This document shows, piece after piece, positions 48,973 to 58,982 of a stretch of 64,000 bases of DNA. The number at the start of each line of letters is the position of its first letter. Positions within the stretch are counted from its first letter, which is position 1. A program made the translations under genes and the position numbers. Source of the DNA: Mycobacterium sp. PSTR-4-N (GTDB lineage: Bacteria > Actinomycetota > Actinomycetes > Mycobacteriales > Mycobacteriaceae); contig NZ_JAKRFN010000014.1 of the NCBI RefSeq assembly GCF_022348085.1, positions 1 to 64,000 on the forward strand. Direction: 5' to 3'. The notes under the pieces were generated by a model that saw only the letters and a list, made by a program, of their open reading frames with translations, made no database searches and had not been told where the DNA came from.

Positions 48973-50463
48973 ATGAGTGATCCGCCGGACCTGGACGCGG
49001 CAGGACTGCCCGAGGAGCTCAGCCCCCTCGACCAGATCCTGCACCGTGGCGAGGCCAACCCGCGGACCCGCTCCGGCATCCTGACCGTCGAACTGCTCGA
49101 CACCACGCCCGACTGGAACACCTTCCGCGCACGCTTCGACACCGCATCGCGCAAGGTGCTGCGGCTACGGCAGAAGGTCGTGATCCCCACGTTGCCGACC
49201 GCAGCGCCACGCTGGGTCGTCGACCCGGACTTCAATCTCGACTTCCACCTCCGCCGGGTCCGCGTCCCAGAGCCGGGCAGTTTCCGGCAGGTGATGGATC
49301 TCGCCGAGGTGGCCGCGCAGTCACCGCTGGACATCTCCCGGCCGCTGTGGACCGCGACCCTGATCGAAGGGGTGCACGACGGCCAGGCCGCGCTGATGGT
49401 GCACCTCAGCCACGCCGTCACCGACGGTGTGGGCGGGGTCGAGATGTTCGCGAACCTCTACGACCTCGAACGCCAGCCGCCGAAGCAGCCGGTGCCGCCG
49501 CTACCCATCCCCGCCGATCTGTCGCCCAACGACCTGATGCGTCAGGGGCTCAACCGCCTGCCCAGCACCATCGCCGGCGGGCTGCGCGACGTGCTGTTCG
49601 GCGCGGCGCAGGCCGCCGGCCATGTCGTCCGCGACCCGGTGTCGCGGCTGGGCAGCGTGATCGACTACGCGATGTCGGGTGCCCGCGTGATCGGGCCGGT
49701 CGCCGACCCGTCGCCGCTGCTGCGCCGGCGCTCGCTGTCGAGCCGCAGCGACGCCATCGACATCGCATTCGGTGATCTTCACCGCGCGGCCAAGGCCGCC
49801 GGCGGCTCGATCAACGACGCGTATCTGGCGGGTCTGTGTGGAGCGCTGCGCCTCTACCACCAGGCCAAGGGCGTTCCGGTCGACACGTTGCCGATGGCGG
49901 TCCCGGTGAATCTGCGCTCGGAGGCGGACCCCGCGGGCGGGAACCGGTTCGCCGGCGTCAACCTCGCCGCACCGATCGGGCTCACCGATCCCGCGGTGCG
50001 TATCCGCAACATCAGGACCCAGATGACGCGTAAGCGTGACGAGCGCGCGCTCGACCTGGTCGGGGCGATCGCGCCCGTCGTGTCGCTGCTGCCCGACAGC
50101 GTGCTGGAGTCGATGGCCGGTTCCATCGTGAACTCCGATGTGCAAGCCAGCAACGTGCCGGTCTACGCGGGCGACACGTTCATCGCCGGTGCGCAGGTGC
50201 TGCGGCAGTACGGACTCGGCCCACTGCCCGGCGTGGCGATGATGGTCGTGCTGATCTCCCGCTCCGGCTACTGCACCGTCACCGCGCGCTACGACCGCGC
50301 CGCGATCACCGATCCGACGTTGTTGGCGCAGTGTCTGCTGGCAGGCTTCGACGAAGTTCTCGCGCTCGGCGGCGACGGACGCGCCCACCCGGCGACGTTC
50401 ACCGCCGAGTCCCCGTCACCCTTGTCTCACACCGTTTCGACGAAGGGAAGTGCCGCACAGTGA
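48973..50463 (+). CDS. Wax ester synthase / diacylglycerol acyltransferase (Rv2484c-type)
   Basis: A 496-residue WS/DGAT that esterifies diacylglycerol (or long-chain alcohols) with acyl-CoA, forming storage triacylglycerol at the membrane. The active-site HHxxxDG motif appears as LSHAVTDG, with Ser in place of the first His, a known variant that keeps the catalytic His and Asp. The second conserved region PVNLRSEADPAGGNRFAG and a C-terminal WS/DGAT domain (GPLPGVAMMVVLISRSGYC) are present. ATG 48973 is chosen; two GTGs lie 6-9 bases upstream. The next gene overlaps its stop (GTGA), so it is the first gene of a three-gene lipid operon matching Rv2484c-Rv2482c. Confidence 0.92.
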   Translation: MSDPPDLDAAGLPEELSPLDQILHRGEANPRTRSGILTVELLDTTPDWNTFRARFDTASRKVLRLRQKVVIPTLPTAAPRWVVDPDFNLDFHLRRVRVPEPGSFRQVMDLAEVAAQSPLDISRPLWTATLIEGVHDGQAALMVHLSHAVTDGVGGVEMFANLYDLERQPPKQPVPPLPIPADLSPNDLMRQGLNRLPSTIAGGLRDVLFGAAQAAGHVVRDPVSRLGSVIDYAMSGARVIGPVADPSPLLRRRSLSSRSDAIDIAFGDLHRAAKAAGGSINDAYLAGLCGALRLYHQAKGVPVDTLPMAVPVNLRSEADPAGGNRFAGVNLAAPIGLTDPAVRIRNIRTQMTRKRDERALDLVGAIAPVVSLLPDSVLESMAGSIVNSDVQASNVPVYAGDTFIAGAQVLRQYGLGPLPGVAMMVVLISRSGYCTVTARYDRAAITDPTLLAQCLLAGFDEVLALGGDGRAHPATFTAESPSPLSHTVSTKGSAAQ

Positions 50464-52085
50464 GCCCCGACAATCCCCAGATGCGCCTTCCGGGTTCGGT
50501 CGCCGAAATCGAAGCCTCACCGGAAGGGCCCGAGGTCGGCGCGTTCTTCGACCTCGACGGCACCCTCGTCGCAGGGTTCACCGGGGTGGTGATGACCCAG
50601 GACCGATTGCGGCGGCGCCAGATGTCGGTGGGCGAGTTCATCGGCATGGTGCAGGCCGGGCTCAACCACCAGCTGGGCCGCTCGGAGTTCGAGGACCTGA
50701 TCGGCAAAGGGGCCCGGATGCTGCGGGGCAACTCGGTCGACGACATCGACGAACTCGCCGAACGCCTCTTCGCCCAGAAGATCATCGGCCGCATCTATCC
50801 CGAGATGCGGCAGCTCGTCCGCGCCCACATGGCGCGCGGCCACACCGTGGTGCTCAGCTCGTCCGCGCTGACCGTGCAGGTGGAACCCGTTGCCCGGTTC
50901 CTCGGCATCGAGAACATCCTCAGCAACAAGTTCGAGACCGACGAGAACGGGTTGATCACCGGCGAGGTCGAGCGGCCCATCATCTGGGGCCCCGGCAAGG
51001 CCCGCGCCGTACAGGAGTTCGCGACCGCCAACGGCGTCGATCTGTCGAAGAGCTACTTCTATGCCGATGGCGACGAAGACGTCGCGCTCATGTACCTCGT
51101 CGGCAACCCGCGGCCGACCAATCCGGAGGGCAAGATGGCGGCGGTCGCCGCCAAGCGCGGCTGGCCCGTCTTGCGGTTCACCAGCCGCAGCGGCGCCAAC
51201 CCCGTCGCGCAACTGCGGACCGTGGCAGGCATCGCGTCGATGGTGCCGGTGGCGTGGGGTGCGTTGGGCGTCGGATTGCTGACCCGCAACCGGCGCAGCG
51301 GGGTCAACTTCTTCACGTCCGTGTTCGGCCGGACGCTGTTGACGGCCGTCGGCATCAACCTCAACGTGCTGGGCGCGGAAAACCTGACCGCACAACGGCC
51401 GGCGGTGTTCATCTTCAACCATCGCAACCAGGCCGATCCGATGATCGCCGGCAGGCTCGTCAGCGACAACTTCACCTCGGTCGGGAAGAAGGAACTCGAG
51501 AACGACCCGATCGTCGGGACCATGGGCCGGATCATGGATGCCGCGTTCATCGACCGCGACGATCCACAGAAGGCCGTCGAGGGTCTGAAGAAGGTCGAGG
51601 AACTCGCCCGCAAGGGGTTGTCGATCCTGATCGCGCCCGAGGGCACGCGGTTGGACACCACCGAGGTGGGCGAATTCAAGAAGGGGCCCTTCCGCATCGC
51701 CATGTCGGTGGGCATCCCGATCGTGCCGATCGTGATCCGCAACGCAGAGGTGATCGCGGCCCGAGACTCCAGCACCTTCAACCCCGGAACCGTGGATGTC
51801 GTTGTGTATCCGCCGATTTCGGTTGAGTGCTGGACCCACGACAATCTCGAGGACCGCATCGCCGAGGTGCGCCAGCTCTACCTCGACACCCTGAAGGACT
51901 GGCCCCACGACCAACTGCCGGAGCCGGAGCTGTATCGGCGCCAGGAGAAGCCGGCGAAGAAAGCCCCGGCCAAGAAGGCGGCAGCCAAGAAGCAACCGGC
52001 GAAGAAGGCGGCGGCCAAGAAGCAGCCGGCGAAGAAGACTGCCACGTCGAGCACGACGTCGACCACGGCCAAGGGGCGGCCGTGA
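50460..52085 (+). CDS. HAD-phosphatase/1-acylglycerol-3-phosphate acyltransferase fusion with Lys-rich tail
   Basis: A 541-residue bifunctional protein (Rv2483c-type). N-terminal HAD-IB phosphatase (about 20-240): FFDLDGTLVAGF with the nucleophilic Asp pair, LSSSALTVQVEP and YADGDEDVALMYLVG. C-terminal PlsC-type acyltransferase (about 275-500): FNHRNQADPMIAG (HxxxxD), GRIMDAAFIDRD and APEGTRLDTTE. It would acylate lysophosphatidate and dephosphorylate phosphatidate or a related phosphate, on the way to triacylglycerol. The last 40 residues hold AKKA/PAKK repeats like those of the mycobacterial HU protein, an unusual tail for an acyltransferase. The GTG at 50460 overlaps the upstream stop, and plsB2 overlaps its own. 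Confidence 0.9.
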   Translation: MSPDNPQMRLPGSVAEIEASPEGPEVGAFFDLDGTLVAGFTGVVMTQDRLRRRQMSVGEFIGMVQAGLNHQLGRSEFEDLIGKGARMLRGNSVDDIDELAERLFAQKIIGRIYPEMRQLVRAHMARGHTVVLSSSALTVQVEPVARFLGIENILSNKFETDENGLITGEVERPIIWGPGKARAVQEFATANGVDLSKSYFYADGDEDVALMYLVGNPRPTNPEGKMAAVAAKRGWPVLRFTSRSGANPVAQLRTVAGIASMVPVAWGALGVGLLTRNRRSGVNFFTSVFGRTLLTAVGINLNVLGAENLTAQRPAVFIFNHRNQADPMIAGRLVSDNFTSVGKKELENDPIVGTMGRIMDAAFIDRDDPQKAVEGLKKVEELARKGLSILIAPEGTRLDTTEVGEFKKGPFRIAMSVGIPIVPIVIRNAEVIAARDSSTFNPGTVDVVVYPPISVECWTHDNLEDRIAEVRQLYLDTLKDWPHDQLPEPELYRRQEKPAKKAPAKKAAAKKQPAKKAAAKKQPAKKTATSSTTSTTAKGRP

Positions 52086-54430
52086 AAGTCCGCGCCGACG
52101 ACATCACGGCGTTCACCGCCGTGGACGACACGCTCGTCCTCGCATCGGTGTCGTCGCCCGCGGAGGAGGCGCTGCTCGCCGACTGGTTGGACGAGCAGCG
52201 CAGTGCGCACCCGGAGAGCAAGATCGAGGTGCTGAAGCTGCCCGCCGACGACGATCCGCCGCCAGGAGTCCTGGCCCGGCTGGTCGAGATGCTCGAAGCC
52301 GACGAGGACAGGTCGGTCGTCCCGGTGCGGGTGTTCTGGGTGCCCGGTGGGTTGCCGACCCGGTCGAAGGTGGTCGCGCTGCTGTCGGGACGTGACACCT
52401 ACTGCCCGCCGCGGGTGCTGCAGCGGAGCATCCTCAAGCGGGATCCGTCACGTGCCCGCGTCGTCGCCGGCGAGCCCGCCAAGGTCTCCGAACTGCGCCA
52501 GAACTGGAGTGAGAACACCACCGCCGAAAACCCCCGGGAGTTCGCACGTTTCGTGCTGCGACGGGCGATTCTGGCCATCGAGCGCGTGGAGTTGAGGCTG
52601 CTGGGACCCGAATACAAGTCACCGCGGCTGATCAAGCCGGAGATGCTGTCGTCGGCCCGGTTCCGCGAGGGGCTCGAGCAGATTCCCGGTGCGACGGTCG
52701 AGAAGGCCGGCGAGATGCTCGACGAGTTGGGCACCGGCTGGAGCCGGTTCTCCGTCGACCTGATCCCGTCGCTGGGCAGGGCCATCTTCAGCCGCGGCTT
52801 CGATCCCAACATCGACTACGACCGCACCGAGGTCGAGGCGATGCGCCACGCGCTCGAGGCCCATCCGGCCGTCCTGCTGTTCTCCCACCGCTCCTATCTC
52901 GACGGCGCGATCGTGCCCGTCGCGATGCAGGAGAACCGGCTGCCGCCGGTACACACATTCGCCGGAATCAACCTGTCCTTCGGCGCGATGGGACCGCTGA
53001 TGCGCCGCTCCGGCGTGATCTTCCTGCGCCGCAAACTCGACGACCCGCTGTACAAATACGTGCTGCGTCAGTTCGTCGGGTACATCGTCGAGAAGCGGTT
53101 CAACCTCGCCTGGGCGATCGAGGGCACCCGGTCACGCACCGGAAAGATGTTGCCGCCCAAGCTCGGTCTGCTCGCGTACGTGGCCGACGCCTATCTCGAC
53201 GGCCGGAGCGACGACATCCTGCTGCAGCCGGTGTCGATCAGCTTCGATCAGCTGCACGAGACCGCCGAGTACGCGTCCTACGCGCGCGGCGGCGAGAAGA
53301 CCCCCGAAGGCCTGTCCTGGTTGGTCAACTACATTCGCGCCCAAGGCGAACGTAACTACGGCAAGATCTACGTCCGGTTCCCGCGCGCGGTCTCGATGCG
53401 GGAGTACCTCGGCGAGCCGCACGGTCCGATGACCACCGACGAGGCGGCCAAACGTCTTGCGCTGCAGAAGATGGCGTTCGAAGTGGCGTGGCGCATCGTG
53501 CAGGTGACCCCGGTCAACGCGACCGGGTTGGTCTCGGCGCTGCTGCTCTCGACCCGCGGGGTCGCGCTCACCCTCGACCAGTTGCATCACACGCTGCAGG
53601 ATTCGCTGGACTATCTCGAGCGCAAGCAGACACCGATGACCAACAGCGCGTTGCGGTTACGTACCCCGGATGGGGTGCGCGCCGCGTTGGACGCGCTGTC
53701 GGGCGGTCATCCGGTGACGCGCGTGGACCGCGGTCGCGAGACGGTCTGGTACATCGCGCCGCAAGACGAACTCGAGGCGGCGTTCTACCGCAACTCGCTG
53801 ATCGACGCGTTCCTCGAGACATCGTTGGTCGAGCTGGCATTGGCATGTGCCGCCCGCAGTGACGGCGACCGGGTGGAGGCGTTCTGGACGCAGGTGATGC
53901 GTCTGCGCGACCTGTTGAAATTCGATTTCTACTTCGCCGACTCCGCGGCCTTCCGTGCGCACGTCGCCGAGGAGATGTCCTGGCACGACGACTGGGAAGG
54001 CGATGTCGCCGCCGGCGGCGACCGGATCGACGCAGTACTGGCGGCCAAGCGACCGACGATCGCCGGACCACTGCTGAGGCCGTTCTTCGAGGCGTATCAG
54101 ATCGTCGCCGACGCGCTGCTCGACGCGCCGGCCGACATCTCCGAGAAGGACCTCACCGCCAAGGCGCTGGGGTTGGGGGAGCAGTACGTGGCGCAGGGCC
54201 GTGTGCAGAGCAACGAGTCGGTGTCGGCGCTGCTGTTCGCCACTGCGCGCCAAGTCGCCGCTGACCAACATCTGCTCGAGCCCGCCGCCGATCTCGAGGA
54301 CCGGCGCAGAGCCTTCCGCAACGAACTGCGCGGCATCCTGGCCGATATGAACACCGTCGATCGGTACGCGCGCAAGCAGTTCATGGCGCGGGAACGCAGT
54401 CGTCGGCGGCTGCGCGAACAGGCGGTGTGA
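52082..54430 (+). CDS. plsB2: Glycerol-3-phosphate acyltransferase
   Basis: A 782-residue membrane-associated enzyme that adds the first acyl group to sn-glycerol-3-phosphate. The acyltransferase blocks are intact: block I LLFSHRSYLDGAIVP (HxxxxD, about residues 262-276), block II GVIFLRRKLDDPLYKYVLRQ, block III AIEGTRSRTGKMLPPKLG and block IV ILLQPVSISFDQ. The length agrees with M. tuberculosis PlsB2 (789 aa). The start is GTG 52082 within GTGA overlapping the previous stop. With the WS/DGAT and HAD-acyltransferase genes it encodes an almost complete route from glycerol-3-phosphate to triacylglycerol in one translationally coupled operon. Confidence 0.94.
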   Translation: MKVRADDITAFTAVDDTLVLASVSSPAEEALLADWLDEQRSAHPESKIEVLKLPADDDPPPGVLARLVEMLEADEDRSVVPVRVFWVPGGLPTRSKVVALLSGRDTYCPPRVLQRSILKRDPSRARVVAGEPAKVSELRQNWSENTTAENPREFARFVLRRAILAIERVELRLLGPEYKSPRLIKPEMLSSARFREGLEQIPGATVEKAGEMLDELGTGWSRFSVDLIPSLGRAIFSRGFDPNIDYDRTEVEAMRHALEAHPAVLLFSHRSYLDGAIVPVAMQENRLPPVHTFAGINLSFGAMGPLMRRSGVIFLRRKLDDPLYKYVLRQFVGYIVEKRFNLAWAIEGTRSRTGKMLPPKLGLLAYVADAYLDGRSDDILLQPVSISFDQLHETAEYASYARGGEKTPEGLSWLVNYIRAQGERNYGKIYVRFPRAVSMREYLGEPHGPMTTDEAAKRLALQKMAFEVAWRIVQVTPVNATGLVSALLLSTRGVALTLDQLHHTLQDSLDYLERKQTPMTNSALRLRTPDGVRAALDALSGGHPVTRVDRGRETVWYIAPQDELEAAFYRNSLIDAFLETSLVELALACAARSDGDRVEAFWTQVMRLRDLLKFDFYFADSAAFRAHVAEEMSWHDDWEGDVAAGGDRIDAVLAAKRPTIAGPLLRPFFEAYQIVADALLDAPADISEKDLTAKALGLGEQYVAQGRVQSNESVSALLFATARQVAADQHLLEPAADLEDRRRAFRNELRGILADMNTVDRYARKQFMARERSRRRLREQAV

Positions 54431-54464
54431 GAGGTCACTCGCGCAGGGGTCATACGCTTGAGGC

Positions 54465-56489
54465 ATGACACTCACCGGCTCTGCCGCGCCCGCGCGGGTG
54501 CGTAGTGCCTCGGTGTGGCCGCTGCTCTACGGCGTCGCGGTGCTGGCAGGCCTGACTGCGGCGGCGCTGTCGGCGCTGTCGCTGGCCGAGGCGCTGACCG
54601 CCACGGGCCTGCCCGACCCGGGTGCGGTCACCACGTACGGGTTGCCGTTCGTCAAGGCTGCCGGCGAGATCGCCGCGGTGGTCGCTACCGGATCCTTCCT
54701 GTTCGCGGCGTTTTTGGTGCCGCCGCAGTCCACCGGGGTTCTCGATGTGGACGGCTACCGGGCGTTGCGGATCGGGACCGCGGCGGCGGGGTTCTGGACG
54801 GTGTGCGCGGTGCTGATGGTGCCGCTGACCGTGTCCGACGTCAGCGGTCAGCCGTTGATGACGCGGCTGAGTCCGGCCGACATCTGGTCCGTCGCCGACC
54901 TGATCGACATCGCGGGCGCGTGGCGATGGACCGCATTGTTCGCTGCCGTCGTGACGGTGGTGAGCATTCCGGTGCTGCGATGGTCGTGGACACCGGTGCT
55001 GTTCGCCGGCTCCCTGGTGACCCTGTTGCCGCTGGCGCTGACCGGGCATTCGTCCTCGGGCGGATCTCACGACATCGCGACCAACAGCCTCCTGGTTCAC
55101 CTCATCGCGGGTGCGGTGTGGGCCGGGGGGCTCCTGGCGCTACTGGTGCACGCGTTGCGTGGCGGCTCCGGTTGGAACGACCACCTGGCGGCGCGGCGGT
55201 TCTCGACCGTGGCGCTGTGGTGCTTCGTCGCGATGGCGCTCAGCGGAATCATCAACGCGCTGGTGCGGGTGCGGCCCGAGGACCTGATCCACACCCGGTA
55301 CGGCTGGTTGGTGATCGCCAAACTGCTCGCACTCGTGACCCTGGGAATCCTCGGTTGGCAGCAGCGGCGCCGCGGGATCGCCGCCCTGGCCGCCGATCCG
55401 CCGGCGCGGGGCGCGCTGATCCGGCTGGCTCTGATCGAAGCGGTGGTCTTCGGCCTGACCTTCGGGGTGGCCGTCGCTCTGGGCCGCACTCCGCCGCCGC
55501 CACCGGTGCAGACGAACCTGTCCATCCCGGCGGTCGAGATCGGCTACGACCTGGCCGGCCCGCCGACCGTGGGCCGGTTGCTGTTCGACTGGCGGTTCGA
55601 CCTCGTGTTCGGGACCGCCGCGCTGGTGTTCGCCGCGGTCTATCTGGCCGGGTACCGGCGCTTGCGGCGCCGGGGGGACGCGTGGCCGGCGGGCCGCGTC
55701 GTGGCCTGGTTGCTCGGCTGCCTGTTGCTGCTGTTCACGACCTCGTCGGGCCTCGGCCGGTACATGCCCGCGATGTTCAGCATGCACATGATCGCGCACA
55801 TGATGTTGTCGATGATGGTGCCGATCCTGCTGGTGCTCGGCGCACCCGTCACATTGGCGCTGCGTGCCTTGCCGACGGCGGGACGGGATGCCGCGCCGGG
55901 CCCGCGGGAGTGGCTGCTGGCGGCCCTGCATTCGCGGGTGTCGCGGCTGCTGACCAACCCCGTGGTCGCGACCGCGCTGTTCATCGTCGGCTTCTACGGG
56001 CTGTACTTCGGCGGCATCTTCGACGCGGTGGCCGGCAGCCACGCCGCGCATCTCGCGATGAACGTGCACTTTCTGCTCAGCGGCTACCTGTTCTACTGGG
56101 TGGTGATCGGTGTCGATCCGACGCCGCGGCCGCTGCCCCCGATCGCCAAGCTCGCGGTGGTGTTCGCCTCGCTCCCGCTGCACGCGTTCTTCGGCGTGGT
56201 GCTGATGGGCACCGACACCGCGATGGGCGGCGCTTTCTACCGCTCGCTCGCGTTGCCGTGGAACACCGATCTGATCGCCGATCAGAAGCTGGGCGGGGCC
56301 ATCGCGTGGGCGGCGGGCGAGGTGCCGCTCGTGGTGGTGTTGATCGCGCTGTTCGTGCAGTGGAGTCGCAGCGACGACAGGACCGCGCGCCGGCTCGACC
56401 GCGCCGCCGACCGCGATGAAGACGCGGACCTGGCCGCGTACAACGCGATGCTGGCCGAACTGGCCCGGCGCGACCGCGCCGACAGCTGA
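54465..56489 (+). CDS. CopD-CtaG fusion membrane protein (copper / cytochrome oxidase assembly)
   Basis: A 674-residue integral membrane protein with about 15 hydrophobic segments. The N-terminal half is CopD-like (about 1-340, with TTYGLPFVKAAGEIA, ALTGHSSSGGSHDIA and VHLIAGAVWAGGLLAL, whose His residues may bind copper). The C-terminal half is caa3-type CtaG (about 370-640), with FTTSSGLGRYMPAMFSMHMI, HMIAHMMLSMMVPI and MNVHFLLSGYLFYWVVIG. Actinobacterial fusions of this kind are thought to take part in copper delivery to cytochrome oxidase; Rv0102 is the M. tuberculosis homologue. It starts 34 bases after plsB2. The ATG at 54465 is the only early start. Confidence 0.9.
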   Translation: MTLTGSAAPARVRSASVWPLLYGVAVLAGLTAAALSALSLAEALTATGLPDPGAVTTYGLPFVKAAGEIAAVVATGSFLFAAFLVPPQSTGVLDVDGYRALRIGTAAAGFWTVCAVLMVPLTVSDVSGQPLMTRLSPADIWSVADLIDIAGAWRWTALFAAVVTVVSIPVLRWSWTPVLFAGSLVTLLPLALTGHSSSGGSHDIATNSLLVHLIAGAVWAGGLLALLVHALRGGSGWNDHLAARRFSTVALWCFVAMALSGIINALVRVRPEDLIHTRYGWLVIAKLLALVTLGILGWQQRRRGIAALAADPPARGALIRLALIEAVVFGLTFGVAVALGRTPPPPPVQTNLSIPAVEIGYDLAGPPTVGRLLFDWRFDLVFGTAALVFAAVYLAGYRRLRRRGDAWPAGRVVAWLLGCLLLLFTTSSGLGRYMPAMFSMHMIAHMMLSMMVPILLVLGAPVTLALRALPTAGRDAAPGPREWLLAALHSRVSRLLTNPVVATALFIVGFYGLYFGGIFDAVAGSHAAHLAMNVHFLLSGYLFYWVVIGVDPTPRPLPPIAKLAVVFASLPLHAFFGVVLMGTDTAMGGAFYRSLALPWNTDLIADQKLGGAIAWAAGEVPLVVVLIALFVQWSRSDDRTARRLDRAADRDEDADLAAYNAMLAELARRDRADS

Positions 56490-56656
56490 TCCGGCGTACG
56501 TCGCTCGGGGCTGTCCCCAGAGCCCGTTTCATCCACAGGTTGTCCGTGCGCTCGACTGTCGCGCGGCCGGGCTGTCGGTGCCGTGGCGGTCAATGGCTGT
56601 GTCATCGACGGCGCAGGTGCTGTGCCCGCGCCGCAGCCTCGAGAAGGAGAACCGCC

Positions 56657-57118
56657 ATGTTCGAAACACCGATCACCGTCGTCGGCACGATCGTCACCAA
56701 CCCGGAGCGTCGCTGGGTCGGCGACCAGGAGCTGTTCAAGTTCCGCGTCGCGAGCAATTCCCGGCGGCGCACCACCGACGGCACCTGGGAGCCGGGTAAC
56801 TCGCTCTACGCGACGGTCAACTGCTGGGGGCGCCTGGTCACCGGCGTCGGCGCGGGCCTGGGGAAGGGAGACGCGGTGATCGTTGTTGGCAATCTGTACA
56901 CCAGCGAATACGAGGACCGCGACGGCAACCGTCGGTCCTCGCTGGAGATCAGGGCCACATCGGTGGGGCCGGACCTGGCGCGGTGCATCGCCCGCATCGA
57001 CAAGCGTCGCCACTCCGAACCCGCCGACGCCGGCCCGGAAAACAGTTCCGACACCGAGACCGGATCATCTGCCGAGCCGAGCGCCGACGATGGCGACGGA
57101 CTGGCGCTCACCGCGTAG
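56657..57118 (+). CDS. Single-stranded DNA-binding protein, second paralogue (Rv2478c-type)
   Basis: A 153-residue OB-fold protein. The OB domain spans residues 1-115: MFETPITVVGTIVTNPERRW, FKFRVASNSRRRT, LYATVNCWGRLVTGVGAGLGK, AVIVVGNLYTSEYEDRDGNRR. It differs from the housekeeping SSB in sequence, and the acidic tail (PSADDGDGLALTA) lacks the DDDIPF-type end that recruits SSB partners, so it is the accessory paralogue. The ATG at 56657 has GAAGGAGA 7-14 bases upstream. The position before ettA matches Rv2478c-Rv2477c. The expected role is stress- or competence-linked DNA binding, which is inference. Confidence 0.92.
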   Translation: MFETPITVVGTIVTNPERRWVGDQELFKFRVASNSRRRTTDGTWEPGNSLYATVNCWGRLVTGVGAGLGKGDAVIVVGNLYTSEYEDRDGNRRSSLEIRATSVGPDLARCIARIDKRRHSEPADAGPENSSDTETGSSAEPSADDGDGLALTA

Positions 57119-57217
57119 CGCCGGGCGCCGCCGCCCTCACCCGCAATCACGGCCGCGCCTAGGATGGGCCCGGACTCTCGCAGATCGCGAAGACCCGAGA
57201 AAGGCGATATCAGAGGC

Positions 57218-58891
<1,674 letters not shown>

Positions 58892-58982
58892 TCTCGTCGT
58901 GCGGACCACGTGACCGATCGCGCCTGCGGCCGGTTGCAGCCAACGGCGGCCGGTGCGCGGCGTGTGACTGGAGGAGCGGCGG

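Noticed and set aside
56529..56537. TCATCCACA resembling a DnaA box before ssb
   Set aside because: A single copy with one mismatch and no cluster, AT-rich unwinding region or dnaA/dnaN context. One such site is expected by chance.
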